A stretch of DNA of 64,000 nt. Origin: Arthrobacter terrae (lineage in GTDB: Bacteria; Actinomycetota; Actinomycetes; Actinomycetales; Micrococcaceae). Below, piece by piece: positions 53,701 to 62,781 of this stretch. A program made the translations under genes and the position numbers. The notes under the pieces were generated by a model. The model worked only from the letters and a program-made list of their open reading frames with translations. It searched no databases and was not told the DNA's origin. The stretch covers positions 1-64,000 of the forward strand of contig NZ_JADNYM010000019.1 of the NCBI RefSeq assembly GCF_015708085.1. Direction: 5' to 3'. Numbering within the stretch: position 1 is the stretch's first letter; the number at the start of each line of letters is the position of its first letter.

Positions 53701-54441
53701 GAATACCTGCGGACTGGCCACGGGCAGGTCCGCGTACCAGTCGTAGAAGGAGGTCATCACCCCGCCGATCAGCTGGATGAAACGGTTGCCGACGGCGTGG
53801 GAGACCATGGACATTGCCGGGATCGGGGAGAAGCCCGAGCACCGGTCCGGCCCGTAGGTCTTGATCGTATGGGTGTGCGCGGCGGCCGCCATCTCGATGG
53901 CTTCCTGCCAGGAGACGCGCACCAGCCCGCCCTTGCCGCGCGCCTGCTGGTAGCGCCGCCGTCGTTCCGGGTCGGTGACGACGTCCGCCCACGCCAACAC
54001 CGGATCCTTCAGCCGGCCCTTGGCCTCGCGGTACATTTCCACCAGGACGCCGCGGGCATAGGGGAACCGGACCCGGGTGGGCGAATAGGTGTACCAGGAG
54101 AAGGCAGCCCCGCGCGGGCAGCCCCGCGGCTCATACTCCGGGCTGTCCGCCCCGACGGAGGGGTAATCCGTCTGCTGCGACTCCCAGGTGATGATCCCGT
54201 CCTTGACATAGACCTTCCAGGAGCAGGACCCGGTGCAGTTCACCCCGTGCGTGGAGCGCACCACCTTGTCATGGCTCCACCTGTCCCGGTAGAAAATATC
54301 GCCCTTGCGGCCTCCCTCGCGGAACACCGCCCGGGAGTCGTCCGTCTGGTCCCATTTCGTGAAGAAACGGCCCAGCTTGAGCATTGCGTCCGAAATGGGT
54401 CCGTCAAGTCCCGGCGTGATCCGTTCAGTAACCATGCTCAT
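50722..54441 (-). CDS. narG: Respiratory nitrate reductase subunit alpha
   Basis: A 1239-residue molybdopterin enzyme that reduces nitrate to nitrite on the cytoplasmic side of the membrane. HGVNCTGSCSWKVYVKDG gives the His/Cys ligands of the N-terminal 4Fe-4S cluster. The YDWYADLPVASPQVFGDQTD segment holds the molybdenum-ligating Asp. GIHNSLTRLLVKPSHLIGGYAQLTY (in part) is near the C-terminus. ATG 54441 (MSMVTERITP) is preferred; the upstream codons to 54492 are not conserved. Promoter elements are expected in 54442-54591. No narK or regulator is adjacent. Confidence 0.96.
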   Translation of the reverse strand: MSMVTERITPGLDGPISDAMLKLGRFFTKWDQTDDSRAVFREGGRKGDIFYRDRWSHDKVVRSTHGVNCTGSCSWKVYVKDGIITWESQQTDYPSVGADSPEYEPRGCPRGAAFSWYTYSPTRVRFPYARGVLVEMYREAKGRLKDPVLAWADVVTDPERRRRYQQARGKGGLVRVSWQEAIEMAAAAHTHTIKTYGPDRCSGFSPIPAMSMVSHAVGNRFIQLIGGVMTSFYDWYADLPVASPQVFGDQTDVPESGDWWDSTYLMMWGSNVPVTRTPDAHWMTEVRYRGTKVVAISPDYADNTKFADEWLPAQAGTDAALAMAMGHVMLKEFFVDREVPYFSGYVRQYTDLPFLVRLEEHDGGGLVPAKFLTAADLPAEAGAQDPAFRTVLFDKLTARAVVPNGSMGFRYNESGKGKWNLDLEGIDPALSLLEVSSESAEILLPCFEDPAGAGSVLRRGVPVLRVDGHLVTTVFDLMLAQYGVGRPGLPGDWAADYDDAGTPYTPAWQEEITSVPAQACIRVAREFARNAEQSKGRSMIIMGAGICQWFHGDATYRAVLSLVMLTGCMGRNGGGWAHYVGQEKTRPTTGWISIANALDWARPPRTMIGTGYWYMHTDQWRQDGYSADALKSPLSTGALDGMHTADTLAQSARLGWMPFYPQFDRNPLDIADEAEAAVAAGTAKDTPTYIAAALKNRTLTPAIEDVDAPENWPRTLVLWRSNLFGSSAKGNEYFLRNLLGTHNNVMGRDHAEGLKPRDVKWHEQAPEGKLDLLVSADFRMTSTTLLSDIVFPAATWYEKHDLSSTDMHPFVHAFTPAIDPPWETKTDFETFHLLAEELSRQAKTHLGVRRDLVSVPLQHDTPGQVAQPGGIVRDWREPDIPAVPGQNMPVFSVVERDYTAIAQKLAAVGPLADKLGFTVKNVTYKLDGALNRLSHANGVMLGGVANGRPAIDTDAKMAEAILTFSGTTNGQLAVQGFKDLEIRTGRKLADLAEGSEEKFITFAQTQAGPVPVITSPEWSGSESGGRRYSPFTINVERLKPWHTLTGRMHFFLDHDWIRDVGEALPIYRPPLDMQRLFGEPKLGPNGTKEVVVRYLTPHSKWSIHSEYQDNLLMLSLSRGGPTVWMSPADAASIEAKDNDWVECVNINGVYVARAVVSHRMPEGVVYVYHAQERTIDVPKSEATGRRGGIHNSLTRLLVKPSHLIGGYAQLTYAFNYLGPTGNQRDNVTTIRRRSQEVQY

Positions 54442-54591
54442 ACCATAGGAGTCGGACTTACCCGGCGCTAGAGGCCACCAAATAGTCAACAAAATTCTGC
54501 GCTAATAGCTAATTGACTGGCATGGCAGTGGAGGCGGAGTTGGATCAGCAGAACTGCCGGGACACCGACGCGGGCGGGCCACGTCGGGGGA

Positions 54592-55779
54592 TCATTGCGT
54601 TGCTGGGGGAGGAGGGCTTTCGAACTGCCTGGCCACGATGACGTCGGTTGACGAATGGGCGAGGATGGACAGCACAATGACCAGCCCGACGAGGTGAAAG
54701 AGCTCATCGGAGCGCGCGGCACCTGATTGGAGGACCAGAAGCCCGTACACCACCGAAGCGAACCCTTTGGGCCCGAACCACATAGCAGCGAGCTGTTCTT
54801 TGGCGGGCAGCCGTGTGCCCAGGAATGAAACCAGCAGGGCCAGCGGGCGGGCCGCGACGATGGCCAGGACGGCGAAGACCCAGCCTGTCCACGAGATCTC
54901 TGAAAACAGGAACGTTGGCGTGATCAGCGCGCCAAAGACCAGGATTGCCGCCAGCTTCAGCAGTTCCGACACCAGTTCCCCGAACTGTTCGAATTCCTCC
55001 CGGAATCCCGGGCCCGCGTTAGCCACGGTGATGCCGGCTGAGAAAGCGGCGAGGAAGAGGTTGGCTCCCGTTACCAGGCAGATGGCGAGTACGAGCAGCC
55101 CAATGGAAACCGCCACCAGCGGTTGGAGTCCTTTCGTTGCCATCAAAAAGGGAAGCCGCTCAAGCCAGATGACGATCAGCGGCACCAGGACTCCGATCAG
55201 CAGACCAAGGCCGATTTCTTCGGCAAGGCCGCCGATCCCGACCTCCATTCCGTCACCGAGGGCCAGCAGCACGAGGACTATAGGCAGGGCCAATCCGTCA
55301 TTGAGCCCTGACTCGACGTTGAGGAGGTGGCGTAGGCGTCCGGGAACTTCCTTACGCCCCACAATGGCGGCCGCGAACACCGGATCAGTCGGCGACAGCA
55401 CCGCACCGAGCAAGAAGCTCTGAAGCCAAGGAAGACCTGCAATGAAATGGGCCAGCAGCGCGGTGATAAGAAGTGTCAACGGCAGCCCCAGCAGCAGCGC
55501 ACGGCCGGGTAATCGCCACGCCCTCCTCAGACCAGACAGCGGCACTTTCATTCCGTCGGTAAACAGGACCGAAAACAGGGCCAGCTGGGCCAGTACGCCC
55601 ACGACGGGATCACTGGGCTGGATGGGAATGACGCCAAGCATGCCCTGGCCAAGGGCGAATCCGCCCAGTAAAAACAGCACGGCGGTGGAAAGCACCGTCC
55701 GGCTGGCGCGTTCGGAAATGAGAACGCCGAGGATCAGCAGCACCGCGAAAGCGAGCGTGAGCATCGGTATCATCCACAT
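54592..55779 (-). CDS. Cation/proton antiporter (CPA-type, NhaP-like)
   Basis: A 395-residue membrane protein with about 11-12 helices. GAVLSPTDPVFAAAIVGRKEVPGRLRHLLNVESGLNDGLALPIV contains the SPTDP and ESGLNDG motifs of sodium/proton exchangers, with the ion-binding Asp (shown in part: SPTDP, NVESGLNDG). AMWFGPKGFASVVYG is the conserved C-terminal helix. ATG 55779 is selected over a 98-residue unlikely extension. It lies upstream of narG and is divergent from the kinase gene. Possible counter-ion: Na+ or K+. Confidence 0.9.
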   Translation of the reverse strand: MWMIPMLTLAFAVLLILGVLISERASRTVLSTAVLFLLGGFALGQGMLGVIPIQPSDPVVGVLAQLALFSVLFTDGMKVPLSGLRRAWRLPGRALLLGLPLTLLITALLAHFIAGLPWLQSFLLGAVLSPTDPVFAAAIVGRKEVPGRLRHLLNVESGLNDGLALPIVLVLLALGDGMEVGIGGLAEEIGLGLLIGVLVPLIVIWLERLPFLMATKGLQPLVAVSIGLLVLAICLVTGANLFLAAFSAGITVANAGPGFREEFEQFGELVSELLKLAAILVFGALITPTFLFSEISWTGWVFAVLAIVAARPLALLVSFLGTRLPAKEQLAAMWFGPKGFASVVYGLLVLQSGAARSDELFHLVGLVIVLSILAHSSTDVIVARQFESPPPPATQ

Positions 55780-55934
55780 TCCCCTATCTGTTGGTGGCGC
55801 CAGAATACAGGAACGGAACTGCTTTGGCGGCAGCAGCCAGCTGCCGCGCCATCCCCTCCGAAGCACGAGGAAGTCCGATACGCTGGGATGACTATCGTTG
55901 CCCTGGTTCGTTACGTTACGTCGGGAGGACGGGA

Positions 55935-57587
55935 TTGGCCAACCACTTTGAGCGCTATCGCCAGGTAGCGGAAACGCTCTCCCGGCACGGTCTCGCCTGG
56001 CTGCTCGGTGCCACCGGACTTGAAAGGCTTGTCCCCTTCCCACGCGGGGTCGGGGGCGGGGAGCAGGCACCACTGAGCAATGCCGAACACCTGCGTCTTG
56101 CCTTAGCGGAGCTCGGCCCCACGTTCATCAAGCTCGGCCAGGTCCTGTCCACTCGCTCGGACCTGCTGCCTCCGGAGTTCAGAAATGAATTGGCCAAGCT
56201 TCAGGACGATGCTCCAGCTTTGCCTGCAGGGACCGTAGAAGAGCTGATTGTCCAGGAACTGGGCGCTCTCCCGACCACCTTGTTTGCGGCCTTTGACTCC
56301 GAACCGCTCGCCTGCGCCTCCATTGGCCAGGCCCATACCGCCACCGCGATGGATGGAACAGAACTGGTGGTGAAGATCCGCCGTCCTGGTGCCGTCCGCC
56401 AGATCGAAGAGGATCTGGAAATTCTGCAGAATCTTGCCGCTCAGGCAAGCCGCCGTTGGGCCATCGCCGAAGACTACGATCTCATGGGAATCGCTGCGGA
56501 ATTTGCGCAGACATTGCGGGCCGAATTGGACTATCTGCAGGAGGGCCGAAGCGCCGAGCGCTTTACCGTCAACTTTTCCGGTGACGACGGTGTTCATATC
56601 CCGAAGATTTTCTGGGACTTCACTACCTCACGTGTTCTGACCATGGAGCGGATCCGAGGAATCAAGGTCAGCGATCTTGCGGCCCTTGACGCCGCCGGCA
56701 TAGACAGGCGGGACCTTGCCAAGCGTGCGGCCGGCGCCGCTGCGAAAATGATTTTCGAGGACGGTTTTTTCCACGCCGATCCGCACCCGGGAAACCTGTT
56801 TATCCAAGACGGCGGACGAATTGGCCTGATCGACTTCGGCATGGTTGGCCAGGTGGACGAGAAGCTGCGAGCGCAGCTGGGAATGCTGCTGCTGGCCTTG
56901 GTCCGGCACGACCCGGAGCGGGTGACTGCCGCGCTGCTGGACCTGGCCGCATCCCGTCGAAGTGCCGAATCTGTCCGGTTGCACCGCGATGTGGTGTCGC
57001 TGATCGGCCTCTATGAAGGCAAGCCGCTGGCGGAGGTCCCGGTTGTCCGGCTCATTCAGGAAACGTTGGCCATTTTGCGCCGTCATCACCTTCAGCTGCC
57101 CCGCGAGATGGCGATGCTGCTGAAAATGGTGCTCATGCTGGAGGGACTCGGGGTGCTGTTGGACCCGGCATTTCAACTCGGAGAAGTGCTCGGTCCCTAT
57201 GTCCAGAAACTGGCTGCTGAACGGATATCCGTGGCTGCCTTCGCCCGCAAGCTCGGTAAGGCCGGGAGTGAGGCCGTGGAGCTTGGCCTGGATCTTCCCG
57301 GGCAGCTGCGCCGCCTCCTTGCCATCGTGGACCGCGACGGTGTCGAAGTTCATCTCCGGGCCGCTGAACTTGAACCGCTGGTGGGTCGGATTGAACGGAT
57401 AGGCAACCGGCTCGTCGTCGGCATGCTGACCGCAGCCTTCATTAGGGGGATCGGTGAACTCACCACCGCCGACACCTCACGCTGGCAGCAATGGCAACGG
57501 CCGCTGCTCGGTTCCGGTCTCGGAGCCGTCGGGAGCCTGGGTGCCTACCTGGGTTGGACGGCGCTGCGCAGACGTCGGCCGCGCTGA
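55935..57587 (+). CDS. ABC1/UbiB-family kinase-like protein
   Basis: A 550-residue atypical kinase. The KxGQ motif KLGQ (66-69), ASIGQAHTA (Ala-rich loop), LVVKIRRPG with the invariant Lys, HADPHPGNLF and IDFGMVG are all in order. Helices near the C-terminus (GSGLGAVGSLGAYLGWTAL) probably anchor it to the membrane. UbiB-family members support quinone or lipid metabolism; the substrate here is unknown. The start is TTG 55935 with GGGAGG seven bases upstream. The longer frame from 55791 has no signal. It is followed by a hairpin and the magnesium ATPase. Confidence 0.9.
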   Translation: MANHFERYRQVAETLSRHGLAWLLGATGLERLVPFPRGVGGGEQAPLSNAEHLRLALAELGPTFIKLGQVLSTRSDLLPPEFRNELAKLQDDAPALPAGTVEELIVQELGALPTTLFAAFDSEPLACASIGQAHTATAMDGTELVVKIRRPGAVRQIEEDLEILQNLAAQASRRWAIAEDYDLMGIAAEFAQTLRAELDYLQEGRSAERFTVNFSGDDGVHIPKIFWDFTTSRVLTMERIRGIKVSDLAALDAAGIDRRDLAKRAAGAAAKMIFEDGFFHADPHPGNLFIQDGGRIGLIDFGMVGQVDEKLRAQLGMLLLALVRHDPERVTAALLDLAASRRSAESVRLHRDVVSLIGLYEGKPLAEVPVVRLIQETLAILRRHHLQLPREMAMLLKMVLMLEGLGVLLDPAFQLGEVLGPYVQKLAAERISVAAFARKLGKAGSEAVELGLDLPGQLRRLLAIVDRDGVEVHLRAAELEPLVGRIERIGNRLVVGMLTAAFIRGIGELTTADTSRWQQWQRPLLGSGLGAVGSLGAYLGWTALRRRRPR

Positions 57588-57591
57588 ATCT

Positions 57592-57609
57592 AAGACCGGC
57601 CGCGGTCTT
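57592..57609 (+). terminator. Short hairpin after the kinase gene
   Basis: AAGACCG, a 4-base loop GCCG and CGGTCTT form a perfect 7-bp stem starting 4 bp after the stop codon. No long T-tract follows. A second small stem, GGAGC-AGGT-GCTCC at 57715-57728, lies in the leader of the next gene. Confidence 0.5.
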
Positions 57610-57760
57610 GAGCCGTGAATTCGCCGTCATGAATGCGACCAATTTTGGACCACGACCATGAGGGGACCTTTGGCCGCAGCCGGACGCAGGTACGGGGCCT
57701 ACACTAATGCTGGCGGAGCAGGTGCTCCGGGGGACCGCCTGAAAGCATTGGACATTCCTT

Positions 57761-60442
57761 TTGGATCCGGACAATTCCGACAGTACGTTCACCGGTCCCG
57801 ATACCAGTGCGCCTCCGGCCCTGAAGGATCCGGCCCTGAAGGATCTGCCCCTGAAGGATCTGGCCCGCGCCGGCAGCGAGGACGCCCTGCATGCCCTGCA
57901 AACGGATTCGAGCGGACTGAGTTCTGACGAGGCGCGGCGGCGCCTGCTGGATTACGGGTCCAATGCCCTGCGGACCCACAAGGCAAACCCGTGGAAAGTA
58001 CTGTTGCGGCAACTCGCCAGTCCGATTCTATTGTTGCTGATCATCACGGCGGGAATTTCTGTGTTTCTGGGCGACGCAACCAATTCCATCGTCATTGGCG
58101 TGATCCTCCTGGTCAGCGTCGGCCTGGGATTCAGCAACGAGTACCGGGCCGAACTCGCGGCCGAGGCGCTCCATTCCTCGGTCCGGCACCGGGCCGTCGT
58201 CGTCCGCGATGGAGCGGAGAAAACCGTGAACGTCGTGGAACTAGTGCCCGGGGACATTGTCCGGCTCACCCTTGGCGCGGTCATTCCCGCGGACATGCGG
58301 CTCCTCACCGCCACAGATCTCCTTTGCGACGAGAGCATCCTGACAGGCGAGTCCCTGCCGGCGGCCAAGGACCCGGCGCCGGTCATCGGAACGGCAGCGT
58401 TGGGTGACCTTACGTCGTGCATCTTCATGGGCACGATCGTCCAGTCCGGGACCTGTAGCGGTGTGGTGGCCGCTACGGGCGGCCGCACAGAATTCGGCCG
58501 GATTGCCCTCGGGCTCGGGGAACATCAGCCGCAGACGGAATTCCAGCGGGGTCTGAAAAAGTTTTCCTATCTGCTCCTGCAGGTTGCCACGGTCCTGACT
58601 ACCCTGATCCTGATCGCCAATCTGCTGCTGCGCCGGCCCCTGATCGAGTCCCTCCTCTTTTCGCTGGCTATCGCGGTGGGAATCACCCCGCAGCTGCTGC
58701 CCGCCGTCGTCAGCACCTGCCTTGCTGCCGGAAGCCGGGCACTGGCCAAGCGGAAAGTCCTGGTCAAGCGCCTGGTCTGCATCGAGGATCTGGGCGACAT
58801 GGATGTGCTCGTCACTGACAAAACCGGGACCCTGACCGATGGCCGGATCAGCTTCCTGGCAGCGATCCCTGCCGACAGCATGTTCACTGCCAATGCGGTC
58901 AATGTGCTGGGCCTGCTTGCCACCGAGTCCGACCTCGGGCACGGGCGCAGCGGTGCTGCAGGGGCGAACTCCCTGGATGCGGCGTTGTGGGAATCGCCTG
59001 CGGGGCAGTCCTGGGAGCCCAAAAGTTACCGCCGGCTGGACCTGGTTCCCTTCGACCACCGGAGCCGGATGACCACCGTCCTGATCGAGGACGGCGGCGG
59101 GAACCGGCAGATGATCGTCAAGGGGGCGCCGGAGGACGTGCTGAAATACTGTGCCGGGGTACCGGCGGCTGCGCGTGCGGCGCTGGACGCCCAGTTCGAC
59201 GCCGGTGCCCGGGTTGTCGCCGTCGCCCGTTGCCCTGCTCCGGCGCTGGAAAGCCTCAAAGGTGCTGACCGGACCGGTTTGGTACTCGCGGGTTTTCTGT
59301 GTTTTTTGGACAATCCAAAAAACAGCGCCAAGGAATCGCTCGAGCAGCTGGCAAAACTAGGGGTAACCGTCAAGGTCGCCACCGGCGACAACGCGCGGGT
59401 GGCCGAAAAGGTCTGCACAGATCTCGGCCTGGACTACGGGAGGACCCTGACGGGGGCGCAAATAGATGCCATGGATGACGACGAACTCAGTGCCGCAGTG
59501 GGCGGGACCGGGATTTTTGCCCGTGTTTCCCCGGAGCAGAAGGGCCGACTGGTGGGCATGCTGCGCACCACGGGCAGGTCAGTAGGGTTCCTGGGCGACG
59601 GCGTCAACGACGCCCTGGCGCTGCACGGCGCCGACGTGGGCATCTCGGTGGACAGCGGTGCCGACGTGGCCAAGGACGCCGCCGACATCGTGCTGATGGA
59701 CAAGGACCTCGGCGTGCTCGCCGACGGCATCAGGGAGGGGCGGCGGATCTTCGCGAACACCATTAAGTACGTGCTGATGGGCACGTCGAGTAATTTCGGC
59801 AACATGTTCAGCGCCGCGGCAGCGTCCGTTGTGCTGAGCTTCCTGCCGATGCTCCCGGGCCAGATCCTGCTGAACAATCTGCTCTACGATACCGGCCAGC
59901 TGGCCATTCCGGGGGACAAAGTGGATCCGGAGCAGCTACGGGCGCCCTCACACTGGAACATTGCGTTCATCCGCCGGTTCATGCTCACCTTCGGGCCTAT
60001 CAGCTCGCTCTTCGATTTCGCTACATTTGCGCTGATGCTGTTTATTTTCCACGCGGCTCCTGGCGAATTCCGTGCCGGGTGGTTCATTGAGTCGATAGCC
60101 ACCCAGAGCCTGATCATCTTCGCCATCCGTACGCGCAGGGTGCCGTTCTTCCGCAGCAGGCCGTCCTCCGGCCTGCTCCTGGCCACTGTGGCTGTGGTGG
60201 CCGTGGGGATCTATCTCCCGCTCTCCCCGGTGGGAGGTTTCCTTGGTTTTGATCCGCTCCCGTTGCCGTTCTTCCTGGCCCTGTTGGCGATGACGGTGCT
60301 GTACCTGGTGCTGGTGGAAATTGCCAAGAAGCAATTCTTCGCCCGGGCCGCGGAGCCGCAGAAGGCTCCGGCCCCGCGCACAGCCGAGCACCACATTCAC
60401 CGACGCGCAGCACGCTTCAGCGCTTCGGGCCGGCATCCATAG
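57761..60442 (+). CDS. Magnesium-transporting P-type ATPase (MgtA/B type)
   Basis: An 893-residue P3-type ATPase. The phosphorylation motif DKTGT is at about 353 (VTDKTGTLTD), and TGES lies near 203. ATGDN, GDGVNDALAL and the membrane motif GITPQLLPAVV place it with MgtA/MgtB magnesium importers. An extra N-terminal segment carries PALKD repeats. The start is TTG 57761, with no strong ribosome site. The leader of 173 bp has hairpins but no riboswitch that I can identify. It converges with the membrane-protein gene across 11 bp. Confidence 0.92.
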   Translation: MDPDNSDSTFTGPDTSAPPALKDPALKDLPLKDLARAGSEDALHALQTDSSGLSSDEARRRLLDYGSNALRTHKANPWKVLLRQLASPILLLLIITAGISVFLGDATNSIVIGVILLVSVGLGFSNEYRAELAAEALHSSVRHRAVVVRDGAEKTVNVVELVPGDIVRLTLGAVIPADMRLLTATDLLCDESILTGESLPAAKDPAPVIGTAALGDLTSCIFMGTIVQSGTCSGVVAATGGRTEFGRIALGLGEHQPQTEFQRGLKKFSYLLLQVATVLTTLILIANLLLRRPLIESLLFSLAIAVGITPQLLPAVVSTCLAAGSRALAKRKVLVKRLVCIEDLGDMDVLVTDKTGTLTDGRISFLAAIPADSMFTANAVNVLGLLATESDLGHGRSGAAGANSLDAALWESPAGQSWEPKSYRRLDLVPFDHRSRMTTVLIEDGGGNRQMIVKGAPEDVLKYCAGVPAAARAALDAQFDAGARVVAVARCPAPALESLKGADRTGLVLAGFLCFLDNPKNSAKESLEQLAKLGVTVKVATGDNARVAEKVCTDLGLDYGRTLTGAQIDAMDDDELSAAVGGTGIFARVSPEQKGRLVGMLRTTGRSVGFLGDGVNDALALHGADVGISVDSGADVAKDAADIVLMDKDLGVLADGIREGRRIFANTIKYVLMGTSSNFGNMFSAAAASVVLSFLPMLPGQILLNNLLYDTGQLAIPGDKVDPEQLRAPSHWNIAFIRRFMLTFGPISSLFDFATFALMLFIFHAAPGEFRAGWFIESIATQSLIIFAIRTRRVPFFRSRPSSGLLLATVAVVAVGIYLPLSPVGGFLGFDPLPLPFFLALLAMTVLYLVLVEIAKKQFFARAAEPQKAPAPRTAEHHIHRRAARFSASGRHP
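57815..57859 (+). repeat. Three 15-bp tandem repeats in the mgtA-like gene
   Basis: CCGGCCCTGAAGGAT occurs twice exactly and a third time as CTGCCCCTGAAGGAT, encoding PALKD-PALKD-LPLKD in the N-terminal cytoplasmic segment. Confidence 0.8.
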
Positions 60443-60453
60443 CCGGCTTCACT

Positions 60454-61053
60454 TCACTTTGTGGAGGACGGTTGCGGGACTGTGCGGACGGCGTCGGCTG
60501 CGATGATCGCCAGCATCACGATGCCGCTGATCACCGCCATGGCCGCGGCGGCTCGTGTGTGCCAGAGCCAGCCCACTGTAAGTCCCACTGCACCGAGAAT
60601 TGCCATGATCACACCCAACGGGGTGAACATGGGTGTGTGAAAGGCAACGGCGAAGGGAATGAAGTGCAGCCCCACAGCCACCACTATCACGGCCGCCCGC
60701 AGCTCAGCTTTGTCGGCGTTGTCGAGCACAATGGTGCCAAGACGGATCAGCAGCAGCATTCCGGCCACACTGCCGAGATAGATGAACCCGCTTCCGGCAC
60801 CGACACGACTGGCCTTGGTGAAAACTCTCGGCGTGACGAATACCAGAACGATGTAGGCCAACAGCGCCACCGCCCAAACGACGACAGCCACCACAGGCCA
60901 CGGGGCCATCAAAGCGCCACGGTAGGCCATCACGAACACCGTCGCCCCGGCTGCCCCGATCAGTGTTCCCCATACGCGAGGGTCCCACGCCCGTTGGATG
61001 CCGCGAGTACGGATGCGAAGCTGGCGCTGATCAGTCTCATTCATACGTGCCAT
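60454..61053 (-). CDS. Hypothetical membrane protein, about six helices
   Basis: A 199-residue protein that I do not recognise. Six hydrophobic segments span about 27-190, preceded by a basic Arg/Gln-rich leader (RQLRIRTRGIQRAW). The LGTIVLDNADKAEL loop near 105-118 separates two helical halves. The alternative start ATG 61044 (MNETDQRQ) has no better site. It converges on the magnesium ATPase and no operon partner is evident. Function is unknown. Confidence 0.7.
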   Translation of the reverse strand: MARMNETDQRQLRIRTRGIQRAWDPRVWGTLIGAAGATVFVMAYRGALMAPWPVVAVVVWAVALLAYIVLVFVTPRVFTKASRVGAGSGFIYLGSVAGMLLLIRLGTIVLDNADKAELRAAVIVVAVGLHFIPFAVAFHTPMFTPLGVIMAILGAVGLTVGWLWHTRAAAAMAVISGIVMLAIIAADAVRTVPQPSSTK

Positions 61054-61203
61054 TGTCCATTAGTCCCGGCTTGAGCGGGATCCCGGAATACGATTCAGCC
61101 GAGCCAGTTAGCAGTCCTTGTCGAGTCGCTGATACTAAGCAGATTAAGAACCGTGTTCACCTGAATCGTGCTCGGTGACCCGCGGCCGGCGTTCCAGTCG
61201 GGC

Positions 61204-61785
61204 TCAGGAGACCCAGAACCCGACGGTGCAGAGCAGACGCGTCTCGTCGTCGGCGTCGGCCGGTGGTTCGATAGCGGGTGGGAACACCCCGAAGCCGCGC
61301 CAGTCCTCGGCGTTGGGCACGACGTGCTCGTTCATTCCGGCGATTATCTCCGTCGAGAGGTGGAACGGGATACCGAGGTGCTTCGCGATCAGCCAGGCCT
61401 GGAACGCGCGGTAGAGCGCCAGGTGCACCAGGCCCTCCTTCGCCGGATAGTCGCCGTACTGGAAGCGGAAGGTCGTACCGGGGTCTACCCCGGCGCGCAC
61501 GGCAGCTGTCGCGATGTCGTTGAGAGCGTCGTAGGCTGCGATCGGATCATCGCCGAGCAGATCACGGTCGCGCAAGTCGTCGCCGTCGGCGATCGAGCCG
61601 CCGGCAAGTATTCCCGGGACCCAGGCCTCGTCGTAAGCGTGAGCTTTCAGGATGTCGCGGATGGTCGGGTTTGGGGTTTGGGTCCACCCGGCCGGAGCGG
61701 GCTTGTCGAGATCCTCGGGTGTGACACGGTCGATCACGGTGCGAAGGGCGGCATCAGAGGCGAGGAACAGCTGATTGGTTTCCAT
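61204..61785 (-). CDS. TIGR03086/mycothiol-dependent maleylpyruvate isomerase-like (DinB-fold) protein
   Basis: A 193-residue protein. LDKPAPAGWTQTPNPTIRDILKAHAYDEAW (25-54, in part) has the DinB-like helical pattern with His and Asp/Glu candidates for metal binding (HAYDEAW) and the later HLALYRAFQAWLIAKHLG helix. The TIGR03086 family is actinobacterial and some members use mycothiol. Substrate unknown. No clear operon. The region on either side is non-coding or decayed. Confidence 0.7.
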   Translation of the reverse strand: METNQLFLASDAALRTVIDRVTPEDLDKPAPAGWTQTPNPTIRDILKAHAYDEAWVPGILAGGSIADGDDLRDRDLLGDDPIAAYDALNDIATAAVRAGVDPGTTFRFQYGDYPAKEGLVHLALYRAFQAWLIAKHLGIPFHLSTEIIAGMNEHVVPNAEDWRGFGVFPPAIEPPADADDETRLLCTVGFWVS

Positions 61786-62038
61786 TTTCGGATTATACCC
61801 GCGGTATGCGGCTCTTCCTCTGGGCGCCTTACCGCACCCCGCGCAGGACGCCTGCTCGGGGCAGCCTTATCCTGACGAGCCGTCAGTAACGGCTGTGTCG
61901 ACTGCCTCCCGGCTATCGCGGAAGATTGGGACGGACGCAGTAATCACCCGCACCTGCCGGCACGTCGACCTGGCCGTCCACATATGCGGGTTCGCCTTGC
62001 CCGAGATGACCAAGGAACCTGATTACGGTCCCTCCGAC

Positions 62039-62590
62039 CTAGGACCATGGCGTCTGAGGTCGCAGCCGGGCAATGCCGTCGATCGTGACATCGACCCGCT
62101 CATCGAGGAAGGCGATATGGTCTCTGACCTCTTCGGCGTCGATCAGCGGCTGCCTGTATGACCAAGCCAGATCTTTGATGGGGACTGTGTTAAATTCGCG
62201 CGCACATCCTGCCGCGGAACATAGAAACGCATGGGCAATCCTGTCTCGTAGAGAATACGACCATGACCCGTCTCCGCCAGGATCTCACCGTTGAGGGAAA
62301 TGCGGATGACGCGCAAGGTGCTGCGAATGTCGATTCGCGGGAATGGGTCGTGCGGATGCCTGATGCTCGCCCGTCGCCGGCGAGCTGAGTTACCGTGACT
62401 TCGCGTCAGCCGGTCTCGCGTACCGAGAAGGGGATGCGGGGATCCCATACCTGAATCTGCTCGAAATTGACGGGGGGGCGCTTGCTTTTCGGGCTGTTCG
62501 TCGATGACGCACCGGATATCCGAGGGGGAACCGCATAGCTGGGAACCACACGACGCGGCTCCCGCATCGATGAGTGGATAGTCCGCAGAA
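62039..62590 (-). pseudogene. Decayed DUF427 protein gene
   Basis: Pieces of a DUF427 protein are readable in several frames on the minus strand. EPRRVVPSYAVP is near 62570 and DPRIPFSVRE near 62440. DPFPRIDIRSTLRVIRISLNGEILAE, with GRILYETGLPMRFYVPRQDVR, lies at 62210-62350. After a deletion and frameshift comes NTVPIKDLAWSYRQPLIDAEEV to RLRPQTPWS, ending with the stop at 62039-62041. The central Cys-containing segment between DVR and TVPIKDLAW is lost. The gene is clearly inactive. Confidence 0.8.
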
Positions 62591-62740
62591 TAGGCCGAAG
62601 TCACACCGCAGGCAATGGCACGATGAGGCACTACGTGGGGCTCGTTCGTTCCGGCGTCAGGTCCGGCAATTGGATTTGCTGCCTCAGCCCCCTGCAGAAC
62701 AATAACTGTTCAGCCCTTGCCGGCCAGCGGTAGTCCGCGA

Positions 62741-62752
62741 TACTATGTAGTA
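62741..62752. promoter_or_regulatory. Palindrome in PadR promoter region
   Basis: TACTA-TG-TAGTA forms a perfect short palindrome within an ACTATGTAGTAGTAGT stretch, 30 bp before the PadR start. PadR regulators often bind such TA-rich dyads in their own promoters, so this is a candidate autoregulatory operator. Confidence 0.5.
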
Positions 62753-62781
62753 GTAGTCAGTGTCACCGAGTAGTAAAGAGA

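Noticed and set aside
57610-57760. Possible magnesium riboswitch (M-box) upstream of the MgtA-type gene
   Set aside because: Only small hairpins are seen, and I could not match the conserved M-box core sequences.
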